A DNA stretch of 64,000 nucleotides, from assembly GCF_004348735.1 (NCBI RefSeq), contig NZ_SMKT01000013.1, positions 1 to 64,000 on the forward strand, in the 5' to 3' direction. The DNA comes from Actinomadura sp. KC06. Lineage in GTDB: Bacteria > Actinomycetota > Actinomycetes > Streptosporangiales > Streptosporangiaceae. This document shows positions 16,688 to 25,415 of this stretch, piece by piece; positions within the stretch are counted from its first letter, which is position 1, and each line of letters begins with the position of its first letter. The notes beneath the pieces were generated by a model. The model did not search any database. It saw only the letters and a program-made list of their open reading frames with translations, and was not told the DNA's origin. A program made the translations under genes and the position numbers.

Positions 16688-16704
16688 TGTTAGCGACGTT
16701 AACA
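16688..16704. promoter_or_regulatory. 17-bp palindrome upstream of hsdR
   Basis: TGTTAGCGACGTTAACA, nearly symmetric (TGTTA-x-CG-x-CG-x-TAACA). It shares length and both ends with the site at 12202-12218 before the methylase gene, and in both places lies 10-12 bp before the -35 box. Confidence 0.6.
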
Positions 16705-16716
16705 ATCTGAAACTCA

Positions 16717-16745
16717 TGGCAAGATGCTCACATGGGGCGTATCAT
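16717..16745 (+). promoter_or_regulatory. candidate hsdR promoter
   Basis: TGGCAA (16717-16722), 17 bp, TATCAT (16740-16745). The hsdR start is 42 nt downstream of the -10 box and has its own GAGGTGGG ribosome-binding site. Confidence 0.4.
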
Positions 16746-16787
16746 CCCTTGGGACGGGTCCTCTGGCGGTGGCGATGAGGTGGGTCG

Positions 16788-17093
16788 GTGAGCGCGAAGG
16801 TGTACGGAGAGAAGACGTTCGAGGGCGCCGTCGAGAGTGCGTTGAACGCGCACGGGTGGGCGCCCGGTGAGCCGGTGAACTTCAACCGGGAGCTTGCGCT
16901 CGACACGGCCGAGCTGGCGGTGTTCCTCGGAAGGACGCAGATCCGGGAATGGGAGCGGCTCCGTGACGCCTACGGGGAGGACCCGGCAAGGCCGTTCGCG
17001 CGGCTGGTGGCCAAGGAGATCGACGCGCGGGGCGCGCTCAACGTGCTGCGGACGGGCGTGAAGGACAAGGGCATCCGGTTCCGGCTCGCCTAA
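16788..17093 (+). pseudogene. hsdR: hsdR, N-terminal part up to an in-frame stop
   Basis: The 101-residue product (KVYGEKTFEGAVESALNAHG, FLGRTQIREWERLRDAYG, VLRTGVKDKGIRFRLA) is the start of a type I restriction endonuclease R subunit. At 17091-17093 a TAA stands where HsdR proteins have Tyr; reading through gives FRPAHTLAAGLLEA, the expected continuation. So this is a nonsense mutation, not a natural end. Translation could restart later but the gene is also frameshifted near 17192. Confidence 0.85.
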
Positions 17094-17202
17094 TTCCGTC
17101 CCGCACACACCCTCGCCGCCGGGCTCCTGGAGGCCTTCGGCGAGGACGAGCTGCCGTCCAACACCTACTACGGCGACGGCGGCCGCATCCCGAGCGCTCG
17201 AC

Positions 17203-19581
17203 GACTACGGGGCGAACCGGCTGACCGTGACGCGGCAGCTGCATTACTCCGCGGATGAGCCTGCCAATTCCGTCGATCTGGCGTTTTTCGTCAACGGGAT
17301 CCCGGTGGCGTCCGCGGAACTGAAGAACCCGGCGACCGGGCAGACCGTCGCTGACGCGCGAGCCCAGTACCGGAACCGCGACCCCGAGGCCGTGTTCTTC
17401 GCTCGGCGGACGCTCGTCCATTTCGCCGTGGACACCGATCTCATCTTCCTCACGACGCGGCTCACCGGGAGCAAGACGCGGTTCCTGCCGTTCAACCAGG
17501 GCTCGAACGGGCCGGGCAGGTCGGGGTCGGCGGGCAACCCGCCCGCCGGGGAATCCGATTACCGGACGTCCTACCTGTGGGAGCAGGTTCTCCAGCGCGA
17601 CAACTTCCTGGAATTGCTCCAGCAGTATCTGCACGTCGAGGACGCGGACGCGAAGGCGGGCAAGGCGCCGTCCTTCAAGCCTTTCGCGGCGCACACGCAG
17701 CCGCTCATCTTCCCCCGATTCCACCAGTGGCACGCGGTGAAGCAGCTGATCGTCGACGCCCGGGAGAAGGGCGCGGGAGAGAACTACCTGATCGAGCACT
17801 CGGCGGGATCGGGGAAGTCGAACACGATCGCGTGGCTGGCGCACCGGCTGTCCACGCTGCACGACCGCGGGAACGAGCCGATGTTCGACAAGGTCATCGT
17901 CCTCACCGACCGGCTCGTCCTGGACAAGCAGCTCCAGGACACCATCTACCAGTTCGAGCAGGTCCAGGGCGTCGTCGAGAAGATCGAGAAGGACTCCGCG
18001 CAGCTCGCCGAGGCGCTCGCCGGCGCACGTGCCCGGATCGTGATCACCACGCAGCAGAAGTTCCCGTTCGTCCTGGACAAGGTACGCGGCCTGGTGAAAC
18101 GCAAGTACGCGATCATCATCGACGAGGCGCACTCGTCGCAGGGCGGGGAGGACAACGCGGCGCTGAAGAAGGCGCTCGGGTCCCGGACGGAGGACGAGTC
18201 GGGCGACCCGCTGACGTCGGCGGCACTGGCGCGCGGCAAGCAGCCGAACCTCTCGGTGTTCGCGTTCACGGCGACGCCGAAAAAGAAGACCCTCGACCTG
18301 TTCGGCCGGTTCAACGCCGAGAAGGGCAAGAAAGAGCCCGTCCACGTCTACTCGATGCGGCAGGCGATCGACGAGGGCTTCATTCTGGACGTGCTGGAGC
18401 ACTACGTCACCTACGCGACCTACTTCAAGCTGTCGCAGGCCGCCGCCGACGAGGCCGAGCGGATGGTCGACCCGCGCAAGGCGAAGGCGCAGATCGTCCG
18501 GCAGGCGCTGTGGTCCGAGGCGTCCACCGCGCTCCGCGCGAAGATCATTGTGGACCATTTCCGGTCGCACACCGCGCCGCGCATCGGCGGGCGCGCCAAG
18601 GCGATGGTGGTCACGCCGCTGCGCGCCGACGCGCTCCGGCTCTACCAGGCGATCCGGACGTACGTGGACGAGCGCGGATTCACCGACTGCGGCACGCTCG
18701 TCGCGTTCTCCGGCGTGCTCCGGCCAGAGGAGGGCGGCCCCGAGTACACCGAGGCCAAGCTGAACGGATTCCCCGAGCGCGAGCTGCCGCAGCGGTTCGG
18801 CTACACGCGGGCCGACGACAATCGTGCCGGAGCCGTCCCGAAGCAGGAGTACCGCATCCTGGTCGCCGCGGAGAAGTACCAGACGGGCTTCGACCAGCCG
18901 CTGCTCACCACGATGTACGTGGCGAAGCCGCTGGCGGGCGTCGCCGCCGTCCAGACGCTGTCGCGGCTGAACCGCACGCACCCGGGCAAGACCCAGGAGG
19001 ACCTCTTCGTGAGAGATTTCGCGAACAGGCCCGAGGACATCCTGGCCGCGTTCCAGCCCTTCTACGAGACGACGATCAGCGAGCCGACCGATCCCGACCT
19101 GCTCTACGCCAAGGAACGGGAGGTGCACGCCTACCGGCTGCTCGTCGAGTCGGAGATGCGGCGTTTCTTCGAGGCGTTGACCGCCGAACGCGCCAAGGCC
19201 GCCGACGAACGCGAGCTGATCAAGGCGCACGGGAAGCTGTACCGGTGGCTGGAACCGGCCGTGGACCGGTTCGTCGCGCTCACCGCCGCAGAACCCGACA
19301 AGGCTGAGGCGTTCCGAGGCTCGCTTGGCGACTTCGTCCGCTCCTACGGATGGCTGTCCCAAGTGATCGGCTACAACGACGACGACCTCGAACTCCTGTA
19401 CCAGTACGGCCGGTTCCTGCTGAACAAGCTGCCGCCGCGGGGGCAGGAGGCCGCCGTCGACGTCGGCGAGATCGAGCCGAGCCACCTTCGGGCCGAGGCG
19501 CGCAGATCGCGTTGGTGCTGGACGAGGTGCACCGGCACGACGTCGTCCACCGGGACATCAAGCCGGCGAACCTCATGCTGA
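17203..19581 (+). pseudogene. hsdR: hsdR, main body (nuclease and translocase), 3' truncated
   Basis: From DDYGANRLTVTRQLHY the frame is open for nearly 790 residues (first usable start GTG 17227). The nuclease core is present: D-L-A-F-F-V-N-G-I-P and VASAELKNPATGQ give the D...E-x-K active site. The helicase part shows EHSAGSGKSNTIAWLAHRLS (Walker A), IIIDEAHSSQ (DEAH box), VFAFTATPKK and QTLSRLNRTHPG. After EIEPSHLRAEA (about 19500) the frame enters kinase DNA and ends in junk at 19581; about 150-250 C-terminal residues, which contact HsdM, are gone. It is joined to the 5' piece by a frameshift near 17192. Confidence 0.88.
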
Positions 19582-20693
19582 CGCCCGGCGGCATCGTGAA
19601 GGTGCTGGACTTCGGCGTCGCCGCGCTGCTCGGGTCCGGCGACAATCCGCGCCTCACCCAGGTGGGCACCACGGTCGGAACCCCGCCCTACATGTCACCG
19701 GAGCAGGCGCTCGGCAACACGATCGGGCCGACCTCGGACGTTTACGCGCTCGCCTGCGTCCTGTACGAGGTCCTCACCGGGCGGCCGCCGTTCGCGGAGT
19801 CGGCGTCGAGATCGCACCAGTGGCACCACGTGCACTCCGCGCCGCCTCGGATCCGGGACGTGCGGCCGGACGTTCCGGAGGAGATCGAATCGCTACTGGT
19901 GGCGATGCTGGCCAAGGAGCCTGAGGACCGGCCCGACGCGTCCGGCGTCTATGAGCAGCTGCTGCCGTTCGCGTCCCGACCCGCCGGGGCGGGGTTCCCG
20001 GCCGACATCGCGGACATGGATCCGTGTCTGCCATTCGTTCGGCCCATGGGCGGTCGACTGCGGCGCCGGAGAACTCCCGCACCGGCTGTGCCGGTCGCCG
20101 CTACGGCGCTCACGGAACGGGCGCTCGACGACATCGGCGAGCAGGTGGAGGCGCTGCTGCGAGAGAACCTCTTCGTGGAGGCGTTCGACATCCTCGAAGA
20201 CGCGCGCGGGCGCGCGGATCCCACGATCCGGGACGAACTGACGTTCAAACTCGCCACCGCCAAGTATCTCGCCGGCCGCCACACCGAGGCCGCCGCCCTG
20301 TTCACCGAAGTGGGCGCCAACCTCGCCGCGCGCTTTGGACCGGACGACCCGGACGTGCACATCGCCCGCTACTACCTGGCGGAATGCCGGGACGCACTGG
20401 GCGACGTCAGCGGCGCGACCGCCGCGTTCCAGGATGTGGCCGAGGCCGCCTTCGACCCGTCAGACGATGAGGCGGTCGAGCGGCATCTCGACGCTTTGGC
20501 GTCGCTCATGCGGCTGCATGCCGTCAGCAGGCGCCATGACCTCCTCATGGACGCGACGTCGCGCATGCGGGAGGCGATCCGCCGGTACCGGCCGGACGAG
20601 GCCGAAGCGATGCTCGCCGAACTCGACTCCTTCCTCGCCCGGCTGGACCGGCTGCTCGACGGGCGTAGCGGCCGCGCAGCCGGGGCTTTCTGA
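19500..20693 (+). pseudogene. Ser/Thr protein kinase missing its N-lobe, with TPR-like tail
   Basis: The frame picks up in the middle of the kinase fold: ALVLDEVHRHDVVHRDIKPA is helix E plus the catalytic loop (H-R-D-x-K-P-A-N), then DFG in VLDFGVAALLG, the activation segment VGTPPYMSPEQAL and the C-lobe end. The Gly loop, the VAIK lysine and everything before are absent, replaced by the end of hsdR. The last 200 residues form a TPR-like sensor (AFDILEDARGRADPTIRDEL, KYLAGRHTEAAALF, YYLAECRDALGDVSGATAAF). Without the N-lobe it cannot bind ATP. The break point near 19500 marks a recombination joint. Confidence 0.82.
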
Positions 20694-20727
20694 TGTCGGC
20701 GGGGAGGCTTATTCCCCGCACGGCTTG

Positions 20728-20784
20728 GCTTGGATTCTTGGATGTTCCGGCCGTTGCCGTCCGGGTCGACGCGGCCTCAGGGGA
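20728..20784 (-). pseudogene. remnant of a second VOC-family gene
   Basis: About 57 bp here align with 21290-21357 inside the complete VOC gene (the run CCGTTGCCGTCCGGGTC is identical), with a 12-bp deletion. On the minus strand it reads DPDGNGRNIQES, the counterpart of DPDGNGWNVQEI. It directly follows the stop of the I36-like gene, so the VOC-I36 pair appears to have been duplicated in tandem before most of the second copy was lost. Confidence 0.7.
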
Positions 20785-20792
20785 TGGGCGGG

Positions 20793-20990
20793 TTACCAGA
20801 CTGACCAGACGCTTAGGCCGTCGGTGGGGAGGGAGGGCTGGGACTGGCCGCGTTGCAGGTTGACGAGGTCCTCGCCGGTGCAGCCCTTGCCTGACATCAC
20901 GAGCAGGGCGACCGGGATGCCGACACCGCCGCCTGAGAATGTGTTGGCGGCGGATCGGATCGGGAACGGCGTGTCGACGCATCCCTCGCC
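20793..20990 (-). repeat. direct repeat, right copy (mate 11181-11378)
   Basis: The 3' part of the I36-like gene is about three-quarters identical in DNA to 11181-11378; the best block includes GGGATGCCGACACCGCCGCC and GTGTTGGCGGCGGATCGGAT in both. Both copies are on the minus strand and enclose the 9.4-kb island. Confidence 0.75.
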
Positions 20991-21167
20991 CGGACGGAAC
21001 GTCGTCACCTGGCCCGTGAAGTTGGTTCCCGACCAGGCGCACAGCGACCTGGCCGGGCAGTCCGGGAGGGGCGCGGTGGTCTTCGCGGACGCGAGTGATG
21101 CGGGTAGTACGGTCGCGGACGCCGCCGTTGCCAGGGCTAATGCGGCTCGGCCTAATGATCGCCTCAT
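20793..21167 (-). CDS. secreted peptidase inhibitor I36-like protein
   Basis: 124 aa. A signal peptide (MRRSLGRAALALATAASATV... ASA) is followed by the small I36/crystallin-like domain: DCPARSLCAWSGTNFTGQVT, GEGCVDTPFPIRSAANTF and a C-terminal GLSVWSVW, with four Cys for two disulfides. I36 proteins include inhibitors of metalloproteases of Streptomyces; activity here is inferred from family only. The start has AAAGGAG 9 nt upstream. Its last 66 codons are duplicated at 11181-11378. Confidence 0.82.
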   Translation of the reverse strand: MRRSLGRAALALATAASATVLPASLASAKTTAPLPDCPARSLCAWSGTNFTGQVTTFRPGEGCVDTPFPIRSAANTFSGGGVGIPVALLVMSGKGCTGEDLVNLQRGQSQPSLPTDGLSVWSVW

Positions 21168-21279
21168 GGGGGTGCACTCCTTTGGTGAGTGGGTCGTGCC
21201 CCACATGATCAACGCGCGCGGCGGTGCAGGCCAGAGGGAGATCGACTTTGCCGGAAGTGGACAGGCGTGTTTGGGCGTC

Positions 21280-21654
21280 CTACCCGGGAGTTTGGATTTC
21301 TTGGACGTTCCAGCCGTTGCCGTCCGGGTCCTTGAAAAAGACGAAGCGGCCCCAGGGGAAGTCGTGGATGTCGCTGACCTGGACGCCGCGGGACGCGAGT
21401 TCGGCGCGGGCGGCGTCGGCGTCCGCGACGACGAGTTGCAGGCCCTGAAGGGAGCCGGGGGCCATCTCGGCGCCCAGGCCGGTGCCGATGGCGATCGAGC
21501 AGGCCGAGCCGGGCGGCGTGAGCTGGACGAAGCGGATCTCGTCGCTGACCCGGTGGTCGTGGTCGGCGTTGAAGCCGACCTGTTCGGTGTAGAAGGCTTT
21601 CGCGCGGTCGACGTCCGAGACGGGCACGGAGACCAGTTCCAGTTTGAAGTCCAT
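21280..21654 (-). CDS. VOC (glyoxalase/dioxygenase-fold) family protein
   Basis: 124 aa, one pair of beta-alpha-beta-beta-beta modules. Visible features: LELVSVPVSDVDRAKAFYTE, VGFNADHDH, LQLVVADADAARAELASRGV and the end FKDPDGNGWNVQEI. His/Glu metal ligands are only partly recognisable, so the chemistry is unassigned. It is just upstream of the I36-like gene on the same strand; a partial copy follows that gene. Confidence 0.85.
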   Translation of the reverse strand: MDFKLELVSVPVSDVDRAKAFYTEQVGFNADHDHRVSDEIRFVQLTPPGSACSIAIGTGLGAEMAPGSLQGLQLVVADADAARAELASRGVQVSDIHDFPWGRFVFFKDPDGNGWNVQEIQTPG

Positions 21655-21698
21655 GCGTCACTTTCTATCCCAGGGGTGACATCCCTATGCCGGATGGG

Positions 21699-22991
21699 TC
21701 AGGTGGGTTTGGGTCTTCGGCCTGGACGTGCGCCGGGGGCGCGGATGAGGAACGTTCCAGCGATGACCACCAGTCCGGAGAGGGCCAGGACCAGGCGGGG
21801 CGGGACCATGCCGAGCGGGCTCACGTCCCACCGTTCGAGCAGGTCGGACGCCGCGCCCGCGAGGAGGGCGGCGAGTGCGAGGCCGAAGCGCAGGACGGCG
21901 TGGAACGCGGTGAGGGCGAGGTTGCGGCGGTAACCCTCCAGGCTCTCCTGCATGTAGGTGATGCCGCCGACGAGGGCGGCGGTGGCGGCGCCGCCGAAGA
22001 GGATGGCGCCGATGAACGACCAGGTGATCGAGGCGACCGCGCCCATCGTGGCGATCGTCGCGCCCTGGAGGGCGGTGGCCGTCCGGATCTGGGTCATCAG
22101 GGGCCATCGGCCGTTGCGGACGATGATCAGCCCCGTCACCGCGCCGACCCCGAACAGCGCCACCAGGACGCCGAAGCCGACGGGGCTCGCGTCCAGGACG
22201 TCCTTGACGAACACGACGCCGAGCGAGAACAGCGCGCCGAGGCCGAGCGCGACGACCGCGACGCCGGGCAGGACGCCGCGCACCACGCGTAGGCGGAGGG
22301 CGTCGAGGAAGCTTCCCTGCTGCTTCTGCTCCTGTTCGGCGGCCCAGCGTTCCCCGGGAGCGGGGCCGAGGTCGGGAATGGAGCGGATCGCGAAATAGGA
22401 GACGAGATAGGTGAGCGCGTTCAGCCAGAACACCACGACGTAGCGCCAATGGCCTTCCCAGCCCGCGTTGTTCGACGCCCAGAGCATCAGGCCGAAAAGG
22501 CCCGCGCCTACGGGGATCATGCCGTAGGACGTGGCCATTGTGATGCCGTTCGCGACTTCGAGGGTGCCGGTGTCGTGCTTGCGGCCGTGTTTCTTTTCGT
22601 CGTCGTCCTCTATGAGGTACGGGATGGAGGCGTCCCGGGCGGGAAGGAAGCACAGGCCGACGACCTCGATGGCGAACGCCCAGAAGTACACCCACCACAG
22701 CCACGGAAGGACGGGCAGCGCCACCGCCATCCCCATGCGGATCAGGTCGGACGTCAGCATGACGGAACGGCGCCGCCACCGGGTGACCACCCGTGCCGCG
22801 ACCGGCGCGCCCAGCGCCGAGGGGAGCAGGCGCAGCACGAGGACGCCGCCCACCGCCGTCGTGGATCCGCTCAGCTCCAGCACGAAGTACATGAGGGCGA
22901 GCGTCCCCATCCAGTCGCCTAACGAGGAGACGGTCTGGCCCACCATGAGCCGCCGGAAGTCGCGGCGGTTCAGGCTCTCCTTGAGTCCCAT
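21699..22991 (-). CDS. major facilitator superfamily transporter
   Basis: 430 aa, about 12 membrane helices, of the EntS/multidrug-like MFS group: it begins MGLKESLNRRDFRRLMVGQT and has the cytoplasmic loop with RWRRRSVML after helix 2-3. A charged stretch EDDDEKKHGRKHD in the central cytoplasmic loop is unusual. The start ATG at 22991 overlaps the end of the glycosyltransferase gene by 22 nt, so the two form an operon; export of a glycosylated product is possible but unproven. Confidence 0.85.
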   Translation of the reverse strand: MGLKESLNRRDFRRLMVGQTVSSLGDWMGTLALMYFVLELSGSTTAVGGVLVLRLLPSALGAPVAARVVTRWRRRSVMLTSDLIRMGMAVALPVLPWLWWVYFWAFAIEVVGLCFLPARDASIPYLIEDDDEKKHGRKHDTGTLEVANGITMATSYGMIPVGAGLFGLMLWASNNAGWEGHWRYVVVFWLNALTYLVSYFAIRSIPDLGPAPGERWAAEQEQKQQGSFLDALRLRVVRGVLPGVAVVALGLGALFSLGVVFVKDVLDASPVGFGVLVALFGVGAVTGLIIVRNGRWPLMTQIRTATALQGATIATMGAVASITWSFIGAILFGGAATAALVGGITYMQESLEGYRRNLALTAFHAVLRFGLALAALLAGAASDLLERWDVSPLGMVPPRLVLALSGLVVIAGTFLIRAPGARPGRRPKPT

Positions 22992-24178
22992 GCGGGCTCG
23001 ACCCCCCGTACGGCGTCCCGGAGCTCCTGGCCTTCGCGGGACGGCTCCGCGTGCTCCTCCTGAGGGACGGGGGCGCCGCGGAGGAGGGCGGCGAGGCGGG
23101 CGGCGGCCCGGTCCCAGCTCCACTTCCCGCACACCCAGCGGCGGCCGTTCTCGCCCATGAGACGGGCGCGGGCCGGGTCCGCGAGCAGGTCGTGCAGGAC
23201 GCCTGCGAGACCGTCCGTCCGGGACGCGTCGACCAGGACGCCGGTGCGCCCGTCGATGAGGGACTCGGGGCTGCCGCCGGACCGTCCGACCACGACCGGG
23301 AGGCCCGCCGCCGACGCCTCCAGCACCGACAGGCCGAGCCCCTCGACCTGTAGCCCGCCGCGAGTGTCATGGCAGGGCAGGACGAACACGTCCGCGGCGG
23401 CGTAGTAGCGCGGGAGGTCCGCGGCGGAGACCGTTCCGGGGATGGTGACCGTGCCGGGCGCCGATCGCGCCGCCTGGTCGATCAGGTGGGTCCGCATGGG
23501 GCCGTCTCCGACGATCACCAGCCGGGCGCCCGGATGCCGCCGGACGACGTCGGGCCACGCGTCCAGCAGCAGGTCATGGCCCTTGCGGCGGACCAGCCGG
23601 GACACGCTGAGCACGACGGGCCCCGGCCCGAGCCCGTGCCGCCGCCGCACCGCCCGGCCGTCCAGCCCGGGACGGAACCGGACGGGATCGACGGCCCCGG
23701 CGAGCTGGATCAGCCGCGTCCGGTCGCCGAGGGCCGCCGCGATCTCGCCGCGCGTGCCCATGCTGAGGAAGGTGAGCGCGTCGAAGGCCGGGGCCACGGC
23801 GCGCAGCGCGGCGCGGGTGGGCGCGCAGCGGAACCAGCCGAGCTCCTGGCCGTGCGTGGAGCCGATCAGCCGGTGCACGCCCGCCATCTTGACCAGCGGC
23901 GCGTACATGGCGAACGGCGCGGCGGCGGTGATCCAGCCGACGTCGGCGCCGTGCCGGGCGGCGAGCCGGCGCAGGCCGCGGAACAGCAGGTAGGCGTGCC
24001 GGCGGACGACCGGGAAGTCGAGCCCGGCGTCGAAGCGGGCGTCCCCGGGCCAGGCGGGCGCGACCACGAGCAGCCGGTCGGCGGGCAGGCGGCGCACCAG
24101 TTCCCAGGTGAACGTCTGCACCCCGCCGGGCTCCGGTGGGAAGTGCCCGGTGATCACGACCGTCCGGGGTATGTCCAT
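22970..24178 (-). CDS. glycosyltransferase family 4 (PimB-like)
   Basis: 402 aa, GT-B fold. The N-terminal domain begins TVVITGHFPPEPGGVQTFTW, the usual GT4 start with the Gly-rich acceptor loop; the C-terminal domain has VVLSVSRLVRRKGHDLLLDA, RLVIVGDGP and the E-x7-E region around LGLSVLEASAAGLPVV (nucleotide-sugar contact). ATG 24178 gives the standard N-terminus. Relatives transfer mannose to phosphatidylinositol or similar lipids. The donor and acceptor here cannot be told. It is co-transcribed with the MFS gene. Confidence 0.87.
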   Translation of the reverse strand: MDIPRTVVITGHFPPEPGGVQTFTWELVRRLPADRLLVVAPAWPGDARFDAGLDFPVVRRHAYLLFRGLRRLAARHGADVGWITAAAPFAMYAPLVKMAGVHRLIGSTHGQELGWFRCAPTRAALRAVAPAFDALTFLSMGTRGEIAAALGDRTRLIQLAGAVDPVRFRPGLDGRAVRRRHGLGPGPVVLSVSRLVRRKGHDLLLDAWPDVVRRHPGARLVIVGDGPMRTHLIDQAARSAPGTVTIPGTVSAADLPRYYAAADVFVLPCHDTRGGLQVEGLGLSVLEASAAGLPVVVGRSGGSPESLIDGRTGVLVDASRTDGLAGVLHDLLADPARARLMGENGRRWVCGKWSWDRAAARLAALLRGAPVPQEEHAEPSREGQELRDAVRGVEPAWDSRRA

Positions 24179-24366
24179 GAGGACCCGTTTCCCCGGGAGC
24201 GCGACACCATTCACTTGGGCGGCGTCGGCGGGCGCTCCACCTCGGTGAACGCCGCACCGGGCCCGGTGCCACCCACACCGGGCCCGGTCGCGGAAGGGAA
24301 CCCCACGCGTCCAGCGAATCACGTCCTACAGGCATAGTCAACTATTTCTACTTCTATAGTAGGAAA

Positions 24367-25257
24367 TTAGTCTCCGATGTGGCCGAGCTTGTCCGGGTTG
24401 GCGACGGCGTAGATGCCGCGGACGCGGTCGCCGTCCTCGTCCAGGTCGAGGACCATGACCGCGAACGGGGCGTCCGCGTCGAACAGCACCGCGGACGGGT
24501 CGCCGTTGACGGTCCGGTAGCGGATCTCGAGCCGCTCGGTCTCCTCCCGGTGCGCGGTGCCGGTGATCACGCGCGCCACCCGGTCGCGGCCGTGGATCGG
24601 GCGCAGCGGGCCGCGCCTGCCGCCCGCGTCCCGCCAGAGCGTCACGTCCGGGGCCATCAGCTCCAGCAGCGCCGCGAGGTCGCCGCCGAGGGCCGCCTTG
24701 AGGAAGCGCTCGGTCACCTGCCGCTGCACCTTCGGATCGGCCTGGTAGCGGGGGCGCCGGGCCTGGACGTGTTCGCGCGCCCGGTGGGCGAGCTGCCGGA
24801 CGGCGGACGGGCTCCGGTCCAGGATCGGCGCGATCTCGGTGTGCGCGTACCCGAACACCTCGTGCAGCACGAACACGGCCCGTTCCAGCGGCGTCAGCGT
24901 CTCCAGGACGACGAGCAGCGCCATCGACACCGCCTCCGTCCGCTCGGCGGACTCGCCCGCGTCCGCGCGGGCCACCAACGGCTCGGGCAGCCACGGCCCC
25001 ACGTACGTCTCGCGGCGGCGGCTGATGTCGGCCTGGCGGGCGAGCGCGGTGTTCACCGCGACCCGCACCAGGTAGGCGCGCGGGTTCTCGATGTCGTCGG
25101 GGCCGCTGCTCCTGGCCGCCCAGCGCAGCCATGTGTCCTGCAGGACGTCCTCGGTGTCGGCGACGCTGCCGAGCAGGTTGTAGACGACCGAGAACAGCAG
25201 CTCCCGATGATCGGCGAACACCCGCGTCGCGGCGTCCTCGGTGATGCCTTCGGGCAT
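24367..25257 (-). CDS. sigJ: ECF41-type sigma factor (SigJ-like)
   Basis: 296 aa. Sigma-2 (FADHRELLFSVVYNLLGSVA, DTEDVLQDTWLRW) and sigma-4 (LTPLERAVFVLHEVFGYAHT) regions are followed by a SnoaL-like C-terminal domain of about 110 residues, which replaces an anti-sigma factor in this group. Both ECF41 marks are present: WLPEPL between the sigma regions and NPDKL near the end. ATG 25257 has GGAGG at 6 nt. It is divergent from a DHA2 exporter, and a TGTCACA box typical of ECF41 promoters faces each gene, so it probably controls itself and the exporter. Confidence 0.9.
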   Translation of the reverse strand: MPEGITEDAATRVFADHRELLFSVVYNLLGSVADTEDVLQDTWLRWAARSSGPDDIENPRAYLVRVAVNTALARQADISRRRETYVGPWLPEPLVARADAGESAERTEAVSMALLVVLETLTPLERAVFVLHEVFGYAHTEIAPILDRSPSAVRQLAHRAREHVQARRPRYQADPKVQRQVTERFLKAALGGDLAALLELMAPDVTLWRDAGGRRGPLRPIHGRDRVARVITGTAHREETERLEIRYRTVNGDPSAVLFDADAPFAVMVLDLDEDGDRVRGIYAVANPDKLGHIGD

Positions 25258-25304
25258 GGCTGACCTCCGTCCTGTCACCCCCTAGAGGGAAACGGGCTCC
25301 GAAG

Positions 25305-25311
25305 TGTGACA
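25305..25311 (-). promoter_or_regulatory. ECF41-type -35 box facing sigJ
   Basis: On the minus strand TGTCACA, 48 bp before the sigma-factor start. The expected CGTC -10 element 16 bp on is replaced by a related CCTC. Confidence 0.5.
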
Positions 25312-25354
25312 TCGCGGGCCGGAATGTGATGTGAGCCTCATCCGCGGGCGTCCG

Positions 25355-25361
25355 TGTCACA
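25355..25361 (+). promoter_or_regulatory. ECF41-type -35 box facing the exporter gene
   Basis: TGTCACA, 55 bp before the exporter start. Sixteen bp downstream lies CGCT, one substitution pair away from the CGTC element. Confidence 0.5.
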
Positions 25362-25415
25362 CTCCCGCGCGCCGATCCGCTCATGGGACGCGACAAATCC
25401 GACTCGGAGGTCTTC

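Noticed and set aside
17038..19485. Open frame of 815 codons on the minus strand across hsdR
   Set aside because: It is the antisense shadow of hsdR; composition is Arg/Leu/Val from GC-rich codon positions and no family motif is visible.
11181..20990. Island as a prophage or integrative element
   Set aside because: No integrase, transposase, tRNA end or attachment core was seen; the repeats are gene fragments.
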